From: JAHJQZ01 sp963676075
GTDB taxonomy: Bacteria > Pseudomonadota > Alphaproteobacteria > Rhizobiales > Devosiaceae
Direction: 5' to 3'
DNA: 64,000 bases
Assembly (NCBI GenBank): GCA_963676075.2
Contig: CAXXNZ010000009.1
Span: 1-64,000 of the forward strand
The notes beneath the pieces were generated by a model. It had not been told where the DNA came from, made no database searches, and saw only the letters and a list, made by a program, of their open reading frames with translations. The position numbers were made by a program, and so were the translations under genes. Positions 44,029 to 53,162 of this stretch are shown one piece after another. Numbering within the stretch: the stretch's first letter is position 1; each line of letters opens with the position of its first letter.

Positions 44029-44457
44029 ATGGCCGACCCCATCCGGATATCGGACACATTGTTCATCGACGGCGACGCGCTGACCGTCAGCGCCATCCGC
44101 AGCCCCGGACCGGGTGGCCAGAACGTCAACAAGGTGGCGAGCGCCATTCAGTTGCGCTTCGATTTGATGGGGTCCGATCTGCCGTCAGGCGTCAAACAGC
44201 GCGCTGCCCGGCTTGCGGGCACGCGCCTTACCGCGTCGGGCGAAATCGTTGTGACCGCCTCGGTCTTCAGATCCCAGGCGCAGAATCGGGAGGACGCCAT
44301 CTCCCGGCTGGTTGAGCTGTTGAGCCGCGCCGCCGTGCCGCCCAAGCGCCGTGTGCCGACCAAGCCGACCTATTCGTCAAAGCTGCGCCGTTTGAATGCC
44401 AAATCCAAACGCAGCGCGGTGAAGCAGAACAGATCGCGCCGTCCTGATATGGATTAG
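44029..44457 (+). CDS. arfB: Peptidyl-tRNA hydrolase ArfB (ribosome rescue)
   Basis: 142 residues from ATG 44029, preceded by AAGGA. The GGQ motif sits in SPGPGGQNVNKVASA, and the C-terminal tail is basic (KLRRLNAKSKRSAVKQNRSRR), which enters the empty mRNA channel. ArfB (YaeJ) frees ribosomes stalled on truncated mRNA. There is no codon-recognition domain, separating it from RF1/RF2. Confidence 0.94.
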   Translation: MADPIRISDTLFIDGDALTVSAIRSPGPGGQNVNKVASAIQLRFDLMGSDLPSGVKQRAARLAGTRLTASGEIVVTASVFRSQAQNREDAISRLVELLSRAAVPPKRRVPTKPTYSSKLRRLNAKSKRSAVKQNRSRRPDMD

Positions 44458-44508
44458 CCAGCCTGTCCGCCCTGCCCGTCCGGGCTCAGCCGGTGCTCAT
44501 CGCGCTCG

Positions 44509-44895
44509 TCAGTGATGGCAGTGGTGATGCCCGTGGCCATGGCCGTGACCGCCGTCATGCTCGTGATCGCAGCCGTTGGCGCCCGTTTGCAGCGTGCCGG
44601 CGAAATGGGCAGCAACCAGCGCTTCGGGGGTGTCGCCGGCAACCCCGCTCAGCACTTCGATGCCGCGTTTTGCCAGCAGGTTGACTGCCGCCGGGCCGAT
44701 GCCGCCGGTCATCACCAGCTCGACGCCGCGCTCGGACAGCCATTTCGGCAGCAGGCCCGGTTCATGCGGCGGCGCGGCAACATCCTCGCGCGCCGTGATG
44801 GCCCCGGTCTCGTCGGTGTCGATAATGGCAAAGGCAGGAGCATGTCCGAAATGACCGAAAAGCATGCCGTCGGCGACCGGGATGGCGAATTTCAT
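44509..44895 (-). CDS. NifX/NifB-type dinitrogenase cofactor-family protein with His-rich tail
   Basis: 128 residues from ATG 44895. A single domain of the Fe-Mo cofactor biosynthesis (NifB/NifX/NafY) fold: KFAIPVADGMLFGHFGHAPAFAIID at the start, and VELVMTGGIGPAAVNLLAKRGIEVLSG. The last 20 or so residues are a His/Gly/Asp-rich run (CDHEHDGGHGHGHGHHHCHH) that could bind nickel, zinc or cobalt. No other nif genes are near, so a role in nitrogen fixation is not supported; metal handling is a more cautious guess. Confidence 0.85.
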   Translation of the reverse strand: MKFAIPVADGMLFGHFGHAPAFAIIDTDETGAITAREDVAAPPHEPGLLPKWLSERGVELVMTGGIGPAAVNLLAKRGIEVLSGVAGDTPEALVAAHFAGTLQTGANGCDHEHDGGHGHGHGHHHCHH

Positions 44896-45174
44896 GGGAG
44901 GGTCCTCGCAAAATGAGACATCCCAGAGATACGCCGCACGGGTCAGCACTGAAAGGCGTTGGCTGCCGTCGCAGCTCGGGTGCGGCCATGTATCACGGCG
45001 GTTTGATGTTTCCTTGTGTTGATACCGTGGCTTGGCGGCGCATTCCCGGCCAGAAACCGCTCCCCGTTTGCCTCAGGTCAATGCGCTCATTGCAGATTGC
45101 GGTTTGGCTTGGGTTCGTCCACAACGGACCCATTGGCAATCGCCCCGAATCCAGTCCCAACAAGCAGTCAGACC

Positions 45175-46125
45175 ATGCACAGCTTTCACGGCATCATTCC
45201 GCCCGTGTCCACCCTCTTCACGCCCGACGGCCAGTTCAACCGCGACGCACAGGCGCACCTCATCGACAAGATGATTGCCGGCGGCGTCCACGGGCTTTTC
45301 TTCCTCGGCTCCAATGGCGAAGCCGCGCACATGACCACCGAGATGCGCCTGGAGATCGCCGAATTCTCCATTGCCCATGTTGCGGGCCGCGTGCCGGTGC
45401 TGATTGGCGTCAGTGTGCCGGGCACCACCGAATCGATCGCCCTGGCCCGGCATGCCGAGGCGCATGGCGCCGACGGCATCGTCGCCATCAACCCCTATTA
45501 TTCGGCGCTTGGCGAGGAAAACCTCTATCGCTATTTCCGCGACGTCGCCGAGTCGGTGGCAGTGCCGTTGCTGATCTACAATTTCCCCGGCGTGACCGGA
45601 CAGGATCTCTCTCCGGAACTGATTCTCAGACTGGCGCGCGATTGTCCGTCGATCATCGGCCTCAAGGACACCGTCGACACGTTGAGCCACATCCGGCGGG
45701 TCATCCAGACAGTGAAGCCTGTGCGCCCCGACTTCCTGATCTTTTCCGGCTTCGAGGAATACATGCTCGGCACCCTTGCCATGGGCGGCGACGGTTGCGT
45801 TCCGGCTTCGGGCAATTTCGCCCCGCAGCTGACAGTCAGCATCTACGAAGCCTTCAGGGCCGGCGATTACGCCAAGGTCTTCGCCGGACAGGAGAAGCTG
45901 ATCAACATTCTGCCGCTCTACACGCTTGAGAGCCCGTTCTACGGAATCATCAAGCAGGCGATGAAGATGACCGGCTTTTCCGATGCAACAACGGTGCTGC
46001 CGCCGAGCATGGATGCAGCGCCCGCCAGCATTGCCATCATCCGCGAGGCCCTGACGGCCGCCGGCGCGATCGGCGCGGACAAAGCACAGTCGGAGGACAG
46101 GGTTCTGGAGCACGCCGCCTCCTGA
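45175..46125 (+). CDS. Dihydrodipicolinate synthase/N-acetylneuraminate lyase family protein
   Basis: 316 residues, a TIM-barrel Schiff-base aldolase. FFLGSNGEAAHMT corresponds to the GTTGE loop (here GSNGE). Tyr is in AINPYYSA and IYNFPG, and the Schiff-base lysine is in IIGLKDT. DapA proper normally has GTTGE, so this is more likely another member of the family (sugar-acid lyase or related). The reaction cannot be fixed from sequence alone. Confidence 0.85.
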   Translation: MHSFHGIIPPVSTLFTPDGQFNRDAQAHLIDKMIAGGVHGLFFLGSNGEAAHMTTEMRLEIAEFSIAHVAGRVPVLIGVSVPGTTESIALARHAEAHGADGIVAINPYYSALGEENLYRYFRDVAESVAVPLLIYNFPGVTGQDLSPELILRLARDCPSIIGLKDTVDTLSHIRRVIQTVKPVRPDFLIFSGFEEYMLGTLAMGGDGCVPASGNFAPQLTVSIYEAFRAGDYAKVFAGQEKLINILPLYTLESPFYGIIKQAMKMTGFSDATTVLPPSMDAAPASIAIIREALTAAGAIGADKAQSEDRVLEHAAS

Positions 46126-46215
46126 CGTCATGTTGTCGGGGTCTTTGCTCAAGTTTACTTGGCTTGCGCCACAAAGCCGCTATGTTGGCGCAAATCACCG
46201 GCCAAAGACCCCCCG

Positions 46216-47007
46216 ATGACCGACAGCGCTGATCCCGTTCTGACCAAGCACCGTGAACTCGAACGCATTGCCATGGTGGCGCTGCGCGCAGCGCGGCTGT
46301 TTCTCGAATCCGGCGCGCGGGTCAAGGTCGTGCATGAGGGAGCGGAGCTGATCGTCAAGGGGTTCGGCGTCTCGTGCGTCGGCATGCGCGCCGGCTACGC
46401 CAGCCACGAGATCACCGTCTCCCATGGGCAGAACACCATCACCCGCATGACCGCTGTCGGTCCACACGGGGTCAATCACCGACTCGACCATGCCCTTCGC
46501 GCCCTGTGCGTACGCGTTTCACAGGGCGGCATGACCGTCGACGAAATCGACAGAGAGATCGATCGGCTGACGCGTGAAACAGCGCGCTATCACCCGGCAG
46601 TGGTGGCGGTGGCGGTGGGGATCGCCTGCGCCTCGTTCGGCCAGTTGCTCGGCATTGACTGGGTTGCAACCGGGCCGGTGCTCGTCGCCGGAACGGTCGG
46701 CCAGTTCGTCCGTCATGCCTTGAGGCAAAGACATCTCAATTACTATGTCATCGCCGCGGTGGTTGCCTTCGTCGCCGCCGCGCTCGGCGGGTTCGGCGCA
46801 CGCGCCTTCGGGTCAACGACCGTGCCGCTGTCGATGATGGCGTCGATCCTGCTGCTGGTGCCGGGCGTGCCCGCAACAAACGCTCAGCTCGATATCATGG
46901 ACGGCTATCCGTCGATGGGCAGCGCCCGCGCCGTTACGGTGGTGATGGTGATGGTGTTTGCAACTGTCGGCGTGTGGCTGGCCGAATTCACACTGGGGAT
47001 GCACTGA
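46216..47007 (+). CDS. Threonine/serine exporter, ThrE N-terminal half (DUF1212)
   Basis: 263 residues. A soluble N-terminal region (HRELERIAMVALRAARLFLESGARV...) precedes five or so membrane helices from about residue 130 onward. The block MDGYPSMGSARA with the preceding LLLVPGVPATNAQLDI is the ThrE signature. In other bacteria one long protein does the job; here it is split. The stop overlaps the next start (TGATG), so the two halves are made together. Confidence 0.9.
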   Translation: MTDSADPVLTKHRELERIAMVALRAARLFLESGARVKVVHEGAELIVKGFGVSCVGMRAGYASHEITVSHGQNTITRMTAVGPHGVNHRLDHALRALCVRVSQGGMTVDEIDREIDRLTRETARYHPAVVAVAVGIACASFGQLLGIDWVATGPVLVAGTVGQFVRHALRQRHLNYYVIAAVVAFVAAALGGFGARAFGSTTVPLSMMASILLLVPGVPATNAQLDIMDGYPSMGSARAVTVVMVMVFATVGVWLAEFTLGMH

Positions 47008-47474
47008 TGGATCCAGCCCTGCTGCATGTGCTGCACCAGGCCCTGTTCGGGGCGCTTGCCGCCGCCGGATTTGGCGTGCTGTTCAATATCGGGCCGAAAA
47101 CGCTTGGCTGGGCCATGGCGGCGGGAGCTCTCGCCCTCACCGTGCGCACGCTCGGCCAGAACGCCGGCTGGAGCCTCGAAGCGGCCTCGTTCGCGGCTGC
47201 ACTGGCGGCGTCCTCGGCTGTCAGGTTCGTACGCATGTGGCTCGGCGCGGCGCGCAACTCGGTGGCGCTCGCCGGCTGCATCCCGATGGTGCCGGGCGCC
47301 TTCATGAGCCAGGCGATCCTCGGGCTGCTGGCGGTGACGGCACCGCAACCGGAAAATGAAATCGCCATCTTCGTCATGGCGATGGAATACCTGTTGCGCG
47401 TGGCTTTCACCCTGGGCGCCATCGGTGCCGGTCTGGCGATCCCGACCTATCTGCTCAGGACGCGCGACTTCTAG
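47007..47474 (+). CDS. Threonine/serine exporter, ThrE C-terminal half (DUF3815)
   Basis: 155 residues with five predicted membrane helices. The conserved AGCIPMVPGAFMSQAILGLL resembles the VPG motif of its partner. Coupled to the upstream half by a 1-base overlap. Together they probably form an inner-membrane exporter of threonine/serine or related amino acids. Confidence 0.9.
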   Translation: MDPALLHVLHQALFGALAAAGFGVLFNIGPKTLGWAMAAGALALTVRTLGQNAGWSLEAASFAAALAASSAVRFVRMWLGAARNSVALAGCIPMVPGAFMSQAILGLLAVTAPQPENEIAIFVMAMEYLLRVAFTLGAIGAGLAIPTYLLRTRDF

Positions 47475-47506
47475 AATCTTCGCGTGCCAGTTTCGCTGAG
47501 CAGGCG

Positions 47507-47614
47507 TCAGCGCGCGCGGGAAACCGGTTCGACCATGATGCCGTCCAGGTCGCGGACGAAGGCCACGCGGGACAGCATTGCCCCTGTCTCCCAATTATCC
47601 CCCCACGACCGGCA
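47507..47614 (-). pseudogene. C-terminal remnant of a VOC-family gene
   Basis: On the minus strand a 35-codon open piece reads GDNWETGAMLSRVAFVRDLDG then IMVEPVSRAR and stop. The VAFVRDxDGxxVE end is the classic C-terminus of glyoxalase/VOC proteins. The frame is stopped by TAA at 47626-47624, and no N-terminal part remains, so this is a decayed gene fragment. Confidence 0.6.
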
Positions 47615-47751
47615 TGTGACAGTTTAGCGACAACAAACCTTGTGGAAAAGCAAGGTTCTGGGAACGCAAATCGGTTTTGGATCAAGTCACCCGGTTCCAC
47701 GGATGGCATTGTCGCCCGGCCGGACAAGCTTTGCCACACGCGTTGGACACA

Positions 47752-49257
47752 ATGAATAAGAGCGCGCTCGACAAGGACCTGAAGAAAGTCGCCTCCCTTG
47801 AGACGGCAACCCGTGACCTGTCGCGCTCGTTCGCAGCGCCCGGGCTGGCAGCGCTATTCATCCTGACGGTGCTGGTCTACGCGGTGTTCGCCATCGCCGG
47901 TGGGCCGTTCAGCTATCTCGTCATCGCTGCCGTCGTCGTGTCCGCCTATATGGCGCTGACCATTGGCGCCAACGATGTTGCCAACAACATGGGGCCGGCG
48001 GTTGGCGGGCGGGCGCTGACCATGCTCGGCGCGCTGGGGATCGCCGCCGTGTTCGAGGCGGCGGGCGCCCTGCTGGCTGGTGGCGATGTCGTGTCTACGG
48101 TTTCAAGCAAGCTGTTGAGCCCCGAACTCACGCTGACGGCGCGCGATTTCATCCTGGTGATGACGGCGGCATCGCTTGCTTCGGCAATGTGGGTGCACAT
48201 CGCCACCTTCCTCAACGCACCGGTATCAACCACCCATTCGGTGGTCGGTGGCGTCGTCGGCGCCGGGATTGCCGCTGCGGGCTTTTCGGTCGTCTCCTGG
48301 CCGATAATCGGCACCATCGTGCTGTCCTGGATTATTTCGCCGGTGCTCGGCGGCATGCTGGCGGCACTGCTTTTGGTCATTGCCAATTTCACTATCTTCG
48401 GAAAGCAGGACAAGTTAGCGGCGGCGCGCGACTGGGTACCGGTCTTCGTCGGTCTGATGACCGGCGTCTTCGCCATGTACCTGATGACCAAGGGCCTCAA
48501 GCATGTGTGGAAGCCCGACGCTGTCACGGTGCTGTTTCTCGGCACCATGATCGGCATTGTCGGCTACGGCGTCGCCCGTCCGTGGGTCACATCACGCATG
48601 CCGTCGCTCGAAAACCGCACGAAGCACGTTTCGAGCCTGTTCCGCCTGCCGCTGATCATGGCGGCGGCACTCCTGTCCTTCGCGCACGGCGCCAATGACG
48701 TCGCCAATGCCGTCGGTCCGCTCGCGGCGATCGTCGCGGCGGCAGACACCGGGATGGCAAGCCCCGACAAGGTGGCGCTGCCGCTTTGGGTGCTCGGCAT
48801 CGGCGCCGTTGGCATATCGGTTGGCCTGGCGCTGTTCGGACCGAGGCTGATCCGCATGGTCGGCGAGAAGATCACCAAGATGAACGAGGTGCGGGCCTTC
48901 TGCGTGGCGCTTTCCGCCGCAGTGACGGTTCTTGTCGCCTCGGCCTTGGGCCTGCCGGTGTCCTCGACACATGTCGCGGTCGGTGCCGTATTCGGCGTCG
49001 GTTTTCTGCGCGAGTTCGCTTCCAACGCCATCATCCGCAATCCGCCGTTGAAGGTAAACGTGCCAGACGCGACAAGCGATCAGTTCAACCAGACCGCCGA
49101 ACAGGCCGTCGCCAAGCTCAAGGGACGCGACAAGCGCCGGCTTGTGCGCCGGCAGCATGCCTTCGGCATCGCTGCGGCATGGATCATCACCGTGCCTGCC
49201 TCGGCGCTGGTTTCGGGCCTGCTCTATGCGGTGATGCGGCTCTTGCCGGGTGTGTAG
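47752..49257 (+). CDS. Low-affinity inorganic phosphate transporter Pit
   Basis: 501 residues with about 11-12 hydrophobic helices. The duplicated PHO4 signatures are visible: GANDVANNMGPAVGG in the first half, GANDVANAVGPLAAI in the second, and paired PVSTTHSVVGG and PVSSTHVAVGA. This is the PiT family, transporting metal-phosphate with protons. The start is ATG 47752. The 3' end overlaps the convergent Nudix gene by 34 bp. Confidence 0.94.
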   Translation: MNKSALDKDLKKVASLETATRDLSRSFAAPGLAALFILTVLVYAVFAIAGGPFSYLVIAAVVVSAYMALTIGANDVANNMGPAVGGRALTMLGALGIAAVFEAAGALLAGGDVVSTVSSKLLSPELTLTARDFILVMTAASLASAMWVHIATFLNAPVSTTHSVVGGVVGAGIAAAGFSVVSWPIIGTIVLSWIISPVLGGMLAALLLVIANFTIFGKQDKLAAARDWVPVFVGLMTGVFAMYLMTKGLKHVWKPDAVTVLFLGTMIGIVGYGVARPWVTSRMPSLENRTKHVSSLFRLPLIMAAALLSFAHGANDVANAVGPLAAIVAAADTGMASPDKVALPLWVLGIGAVGISVGLALFGPRLIRMVGEKITKMNEVRAFCVALSAAVTVLVASALGLPVSSTHVAVGAVFGVGFLREFASNAIIRNPPLKVNVPDATSDQFNQTAEQAVAKLKGRDKRRLVRRQHAFGIAAAWIITVPASALVSGLLYAVMRLLPGV

Positions 49258-49727
49258 CTTCCATCAAGGATCTGGCGATTGAGTTCGGCGGCAATGCGCG
49301 CCGCCTGACGGCTGGCCAACAACGAGCGGACCTGAGGCAGCAGCGCCCAGTGGCGAAAACGCTGCGGTTCCTCCGGCCAGGTCTCGTGCTGCTCGGTGAC
49401 TTCGAGACCGAACAGCGCGACCCGCACCGGACTTTGCTGCTGGTCATTACGGGCATGGACATAGGCACCTATGGGCTGGTCCCCCATTTCACCACTGACG
49501 CCGGCTTCCTCGAACGTTTCGGCTGCCGCCGTCTCCCGTGGCGCACGGCCCTTGGAAACCGATCCCTTGGGAAAAACCCAATTGGCGCTGCGACGCGAAG
49601 TGATCATCAGGAACACAACCTGATCATCGACGACGCGGAACGGGATGGCACCATACTGGGTGTCCTCCGGCATGTCTTCGATCGAGGCAGGCTTGATCAG
49701 TTTTCGAGCGATGCGGACGAGCACCAT
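49224..49727 (-). CDS. Nudix hydrolase (DIPP-like)
   Basis: 167 residues. The Nudix box FPKGSVSKGRAPRETAAAETFEEAGV keeps the terminal EExGV, but the first Glu of the canonical GX5E is replaced by Arg (shared, as I recall it, with many alphaproteobacterial members). Typical substrates are diphosphoinositol or dinucleoside polyphosphates. It converges on and overlaps the phosphate transporter gene by 34 bp. Confidence 0.9.
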   Translation of the reverse strand: MVLVRIARKLIKPASIEDMPEDTQYGAIPFRVVDDQVVFLMITSRRSANWVFPKGSVSKGRAPRETAAAETFEEAGVSGEMGDQPIGAYVHARNDQQQSPVRVALFGLEVTEQHETWPEEPQRFRHWALLPQVRSLLASRQAARIAAELNRQILDGSYTPGKSRITA

Positions 49728-49836
49728 GCGAACATTCCTCTGCGCGTGCGTATACCTGCCTAACCAATTTGAGGCGCCACGCCAAGTTTGGCGTTTGCGG
49801 CAGACCCGCTCGAAGTGCCGATGATCGGAGCAGTGT

Positions 49837-50790
49837 CTAGCTCAGACGCACGCCGTCGACATTACGATCGGCCATCAGCATACCATCGGCAACCCAGATC
49901 CGGGCAACGTGGATGGTCGTGCGCCGCTCGCGGCCGGTCTCGGGAATTGGCTTTGCCGCCTCGTCCCATTCCAGATGGGTGAAATAGAACAGCGCAGCCT
50001 CGCCACCATCAGAGGCATCACCGGCACGAGTGACGACGACATCGGCATGGCGGGCAAAGGCACGATCCTCCGGATCCCTGCCGGGCTCGCCGAGGATCAG
50101 CCCCTGCCGGGTCCAGTTGCGCATGTCGCTCGATCGATACACGGCAAGTCCGCGCCACTCGTCGGTGATCAGCCAGTGGTGGCCCCCGAGGGTGAAGACG
50201 TTCGGCCCTTCGTGCGGCGGCGCGTCCGGTTCACCGGGGATGACCTTTTCCTCGATCGTCCAGTCGTAGAGGTCGGTGCTGGTGGCGACCCAGGTGGCGC
50301 TGCCACCGCCTTCGTTCTTGTACCAGAGCCGGTAGAGCCCATCCGGGCACAGTGCCACGCAGGCGTCTATGACATTGGGGCGGTTGAGCGGCAACACGGC
50401 GCGGCGCGTCCACGTGATCAGATCCGGCGAGGTGAAATGGGTGATCGAGCGCTCGACGTCATGCACGGTCTCCGGCGCGCCGGGAAAATAGGTCAGGTAC
50501 ATGTGGTACTCGCCGCGCTCGAAGATCACCTCGGGTGCCCAATGGGTATTGAGACCGGGGTGCTCAGGCAGATCGAGTCCCTCCACTGTGCCGCGATAGC
50601 TCCAATCGAGCCCGTCCTTCGAGGTGGCAATGCCGATCGGCGATCCCTGGATCCAGCCCCAGCCCTTTGTCGTCAGATGGGCACGGCGGTTGGTGTAAAA
50701 CATCCACCACTCGCCGGTTGTCTGATTGCGGATGACGGTCGGGTCCGCCGCCCCGTCCTGGACGGGATCGACGAAGATCGGCGCGGACAT
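49837..50790 (-). CDS. Beta-propeller glycoside hydrolase-like protein (GH43/GH32-related)
   Basis: 317 residues without signal peptide. Repeating blades are visible: DPTVIRNQTTGEWWMFYTNR, then APEVIFERGEYHMYLTYFPG, then NVIDACVALCPDGLYRLWYKNE, then GPNVFTLGGHHWLITDEW. Asp and Glu in the first three blades fit the catalytic triad of five-bladed GH43/GH32-like enzymes. The short cytosolic form suggests action on an imported oligosaccharide. The start has GGAG. Confidence 0.82.
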   Translation of the reverse strand: MSAPIFVDPVQDGAADPTVIRNQTTGEWWMFYTNRRAHLTTKGWGWIQGSPIGIATSKDGLDWSYRGTVEGLDLPEHPGLNTHWAPEVIFERGEYHMYLTYFPGAPETVHDVERSITHFTSPDLITWTRRAVLPLNRPNVIDACVALCPDGLYRLWYKNEGGGSATWVATSTDLYDWTIEEKVIPGEPDAPPHEGPNVFTLGGHHWLITDEWRGLAVYRSSDMRNWTRQGLILGEPGRDPEDRAFARHADVVVTRAGDASDGGEAALFYFTHLEWDEAAKPIPETGRERRTTIHVARIWVADGMLMADRNVDGVRLS

Positions 50791-50858
50791 ATGAGACTCC
50801 TTTGCTACAACCGGGCGAACCTAGCAGAATGGGCACCGGCGACGAGCGGCAAAATGCC

Positions 50859-51194
50859 CTATCCACGCTTGGCGACGAGGGCCCCTGCTACGAGAAATGC
50901 GCCGGCCAGGACCAACGGCGTGGCAAGCAGCGCGTTGACCCATACTGGATTGGACAAGCCCACGAACGGCACGATTGCCAGCAACAGGTAAAGCGTGCCG
51001 CCGACCAGCGGCCAGCGCCATGACACGAGCAAAACAGCCAGTAAAACCAATGACGGCAGCGAGTGAACGGCAAATCCTAGAAGATTCTGCCACCAGGGTG
51101 CGCCGGTAAAAAAGACGTCGAGGCCGAACATGCCGATGAAGAGCGCGGCCGTCAGCCCAAGCACCCGTCCGATAATGATCAGAATACCGCTCAT
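50859..51194 (-). CDS. Small four-helix membrane protein
   Basis: 111 residues from ATG 51194, preceded by GGGAG. Hydrophobic segments span about residues 3-24, 33-50, 55-73 and 80-108. It is an integral membrane protein of unknown function. It is downstream of the flavoprotein gene (61-bp gap) and upstream of the glycosidase-like gene on the same strand. Confidence 0.72.
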   Translation of the reverse strand: MSGILIIIGRVLGLTAALFIGMFGLDVFFTGAPWWQNLLGFAVHSLPSLVLLAVLLVSWRWPLVGGTLYLLLAIVPFVGLSNPVWVNALLATPLVLAGAFLVAGALVAKRG

Positions 51195-51255
51195 GATGAT
51201 GCTCCCTGACCGTGGTAAGTGTGCATCGTCCGTGACCACTGCAAGGATGCGCCGG

Positions 51256-52488
51256 TCAGCTTTGCGCGTCGAGCCAGGCAAGCATCCCGTGTCCCGCCGC
51301 GCGTCCGGTGCCCAAACAGCCGGTCAGCAGGTAGCCTCCGGTCGGCGCCTCCCAGTCGAGCATTTCACCTGCGGCAAAAACGCCCGGCAGACGAGTCAGC
51401 ATGAAATTGGCATCGAGTTCGGCAAAACCAATGCCGCCCGCAGAGGAAATGGCTTCGGCGATCGGCCGGGTGGCGGTCACACGTAGCGGCACCGCCTTGA
51501 TCGCCTCCGCCAGTGCCTCGGGGCTCAGCCGATTGGCATCGGGCACGCAGTCTCGCAACAGACCAGCCTTGACGCCTTCGACGTGTGCGCCCTTGCGCAA
51601 TCGATTGGCAAAGCTGGCCTTGACTGGCTGGCGGGCGAGATCGGCGCAGAGTTTGTCACGGCTCCTGGCCGGAGCCAGATCGAGGGACAACACGGCTGTG
51701 CCGTCCCGTTCGAGCGCATCGCGCAGGGCGGCAGAGTGTTCGTAGACAAGGCTACCCTGAATGCCATGAGCGCTGACGACAAACTCGCCGGCACTGGTTC
51801 CGGCATCGGATGTGGCGGTGACGGACTTGACCGGCGTGCCGGCAAACCGCTCGATAAAAGCGGAGCTCCAGACGCAATCGAAGCCACAGTTGGCTGGTCG
51901 AAGAGGTGCAATGGCGATGCCCTCCGCTGACAGGATCGGCACCCAGGCAGCATCGGATCCAAGACGCGGATAGGAAGCGCCGCCCAGCGTCAGCAGTACC
52001 GCATCGGCACCAACACGCACCTGCCCCTCAGGTGTCTCGAATATCGGCGTGCCGGCATCGAAGCCGAGCCAGCGGTGGCGAGTGCGCAGTTCGACGCCCA
52101 TGTCGCCGAGCCGCTTCAGCCAGGCGCGCAGCAGCGGCGATGCCTTCATCGCCTTCGGGAACACCCGCTCCGACGAGCCAACAAAAGTCTCGATGCCAAG
52201 CCCTTCGACCCAGGCACGGACGTCGTCACTGCCGAACTGGTCGAGCGCGGGGCGCAAGCGCTCCGCGGCTGCTCCATAATGCGCGATGAAACGCTCGGGC
52301 GGTTCGGCTTTGGTCAGATTGAGCCCGGACTTGCCGGCGAGCAGAAACTTTCGGGCCGGCGCCGCCATTGCGTCGCAGACCGTCACCTTCGCCCCGGCCT
52401 CGGCCAGCACCTCTGCCGCCATAAGGCCAGCCGGTCCGGCGCCGACAATGACAATCGATGCTTTTTCCATGTCCGATGGCGTTGCCAT
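51256..52488 (-). CDS. FAD-dependent oxidoreductase (TIGR03862/BaiN-like)
   Basis: 410 residues. The Rossmann motif VIVGAGPAGLMAAEVLAEAGAKV is followed by RKFLLAGKSGLNLT and GGASYPRLGSDA, which define the HI0933/BaiN-type flavoprotein family. The C-terminal dinucleotide-binding PGVFAAGEMLDWEAPTGGYLLTGCLGTG completes it. An alternative start at codon 7 (MEKAS) is possible. The substrate is unknown. Confidence 0.9.
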   Translation of the reverse strand: MATPSDMEKASIVIVGAGPAGLMAAEVLAEAGAKVTVCDAMAAPARKFLLAGKSGLNLTKAEPPERFIAHYGAAAERLRPALDQFGSDDVRAWVEGLGIETFVGSSERVFPKAMKASPLLRAWLKRLGDMGVELRTRHRWLGFDAGTPIFETPEGQVRVGADAVLLTLGGASYPRLGSDAAWVPILSAEGIAIAPLRPANCGFDCVWSSAFIERFAGTPVKSVTATSDAGTSAGEFVVSAHGIQGSLVYEHSAALRDALERDGTAVLSLDLAPARSRDKLCADLARQPVKASFANRLRKGAHVEGVKAGLLRDCVPDANRLSPEALAEAIKAVPLRVTATRPIAEAISSAGGIGFAELDANFMLTRLPGVFAAGEMLDWEAPTGGYLLTGCLGTGRAAGHGMLAWLDAQS

Positions 52489-52516
52489 GGCCTGGGCGAA
52501 ATCACAAGCCCCGGGG

Positions 52517-52825
52517 TCAGGGCTTCCGGCGCTTGCGGCGATTGGCCCACCAGCGGCGGAAACGGACGATGAGCGCGGACAAGGGTCCGCGTAGCGCCGG
52601 CAGATCGATCGCGAGGAGCAAAAGACCGAGCGGCAGCATCCATAACCCGAGAACTGGGAGTATGCTGAAAATGCCGCCGATAATGAGCAGGATGGCCAAT
52701 GGCACGCGGATCAGCGTCGCCCGCCTTGTCCTCAATGCCGCAAAGGTGCGCGCAAGAGGCGGCGGCACGGAGCGTTCGATACGGTTGAACTGACGTTCGA
52801 AACGTCGCGTCAGCTTGTCATCCAT
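52517..52825 (-). CDS. Small membrane protein
   Basis: 102 residues. The N-terminal region is basic and amphipathic (MDDKLTRRFERQFNRIERSV), the middle carries two closely spaced hydrophobic helices (about 40-58 and 61-79), and the C-terminus is strongly basic (RRWWANRRKRRKP). No function recognised. It is just upstream of the flavoprotein on the same strand. Confidence 0.7.
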   Translation of the reverse strand: MDDKLTRRFERQFNRIERSVPPPLARTFAALRTRRATLIRVPLAILLIIGGIFSILPVLGLWMLPLGLLLLAIDLPALRGPLSALIVRFRRWWANRRKRRKP

Positions 52826-53162
52826 TATGGCTTTCCCGGCTTTCGTTCGGCCTCAAATGGTCCTTTGCTGGCCAGGTTCAAGGCCTCCTCACATCATAGT
52901 GTCATCGTTTCATCGTTTCTTGCCGCTGGAGTCTTGACTCAGGAGTCGATTCGATCAGAAGATTAACGTTCAAATATGCGCATGCGCACCGCCGTTGGCT
53001 AACGCCGACAGGCGGTTTGAATATGAGCTGAGGGTTTTCTGCCCGAAGACTGAATTACCTATCGTACGGGACATAGCGGGACGGGCCTTTCAGCCTGCAG
53101 TCGCTTGCGCCCTGCATTCCCGGCCTGATCAATCGGGCCGGCCATATCAATGGAGTTTCACA
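52826..53162. other. Gene-free stretch before aldo/keto reductase
   Basis: 337 bp between divergent genes. I see a near-palindrome TTGACTCAGGAGTCGA at about 52933 and a TGCGCATGCGCA palindrome near 52978, either of which could be a regulator site. A continuous frame into the reductase exists, but the reductase ATG at 53163 with GGAG explains it better. Confidence 0.4.

Noticed and set aside
44509..44895. Nitrogen fixation locus
   Set aside because: A single NifX-fold protein without other nif genes is common in non-fixers.
47455..47739. 94-codon minus-strand ORF
   Set aside because: A different frame over the VOC remnant, with no recognisable features.
52995..53162. N-terminal extension of the aldo/keto reductase
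   Set aside because: The extension has no homology-like features; the ATG at 53163 begins the conserved MDYRRLGKSGLKVS and has a GGAG site.
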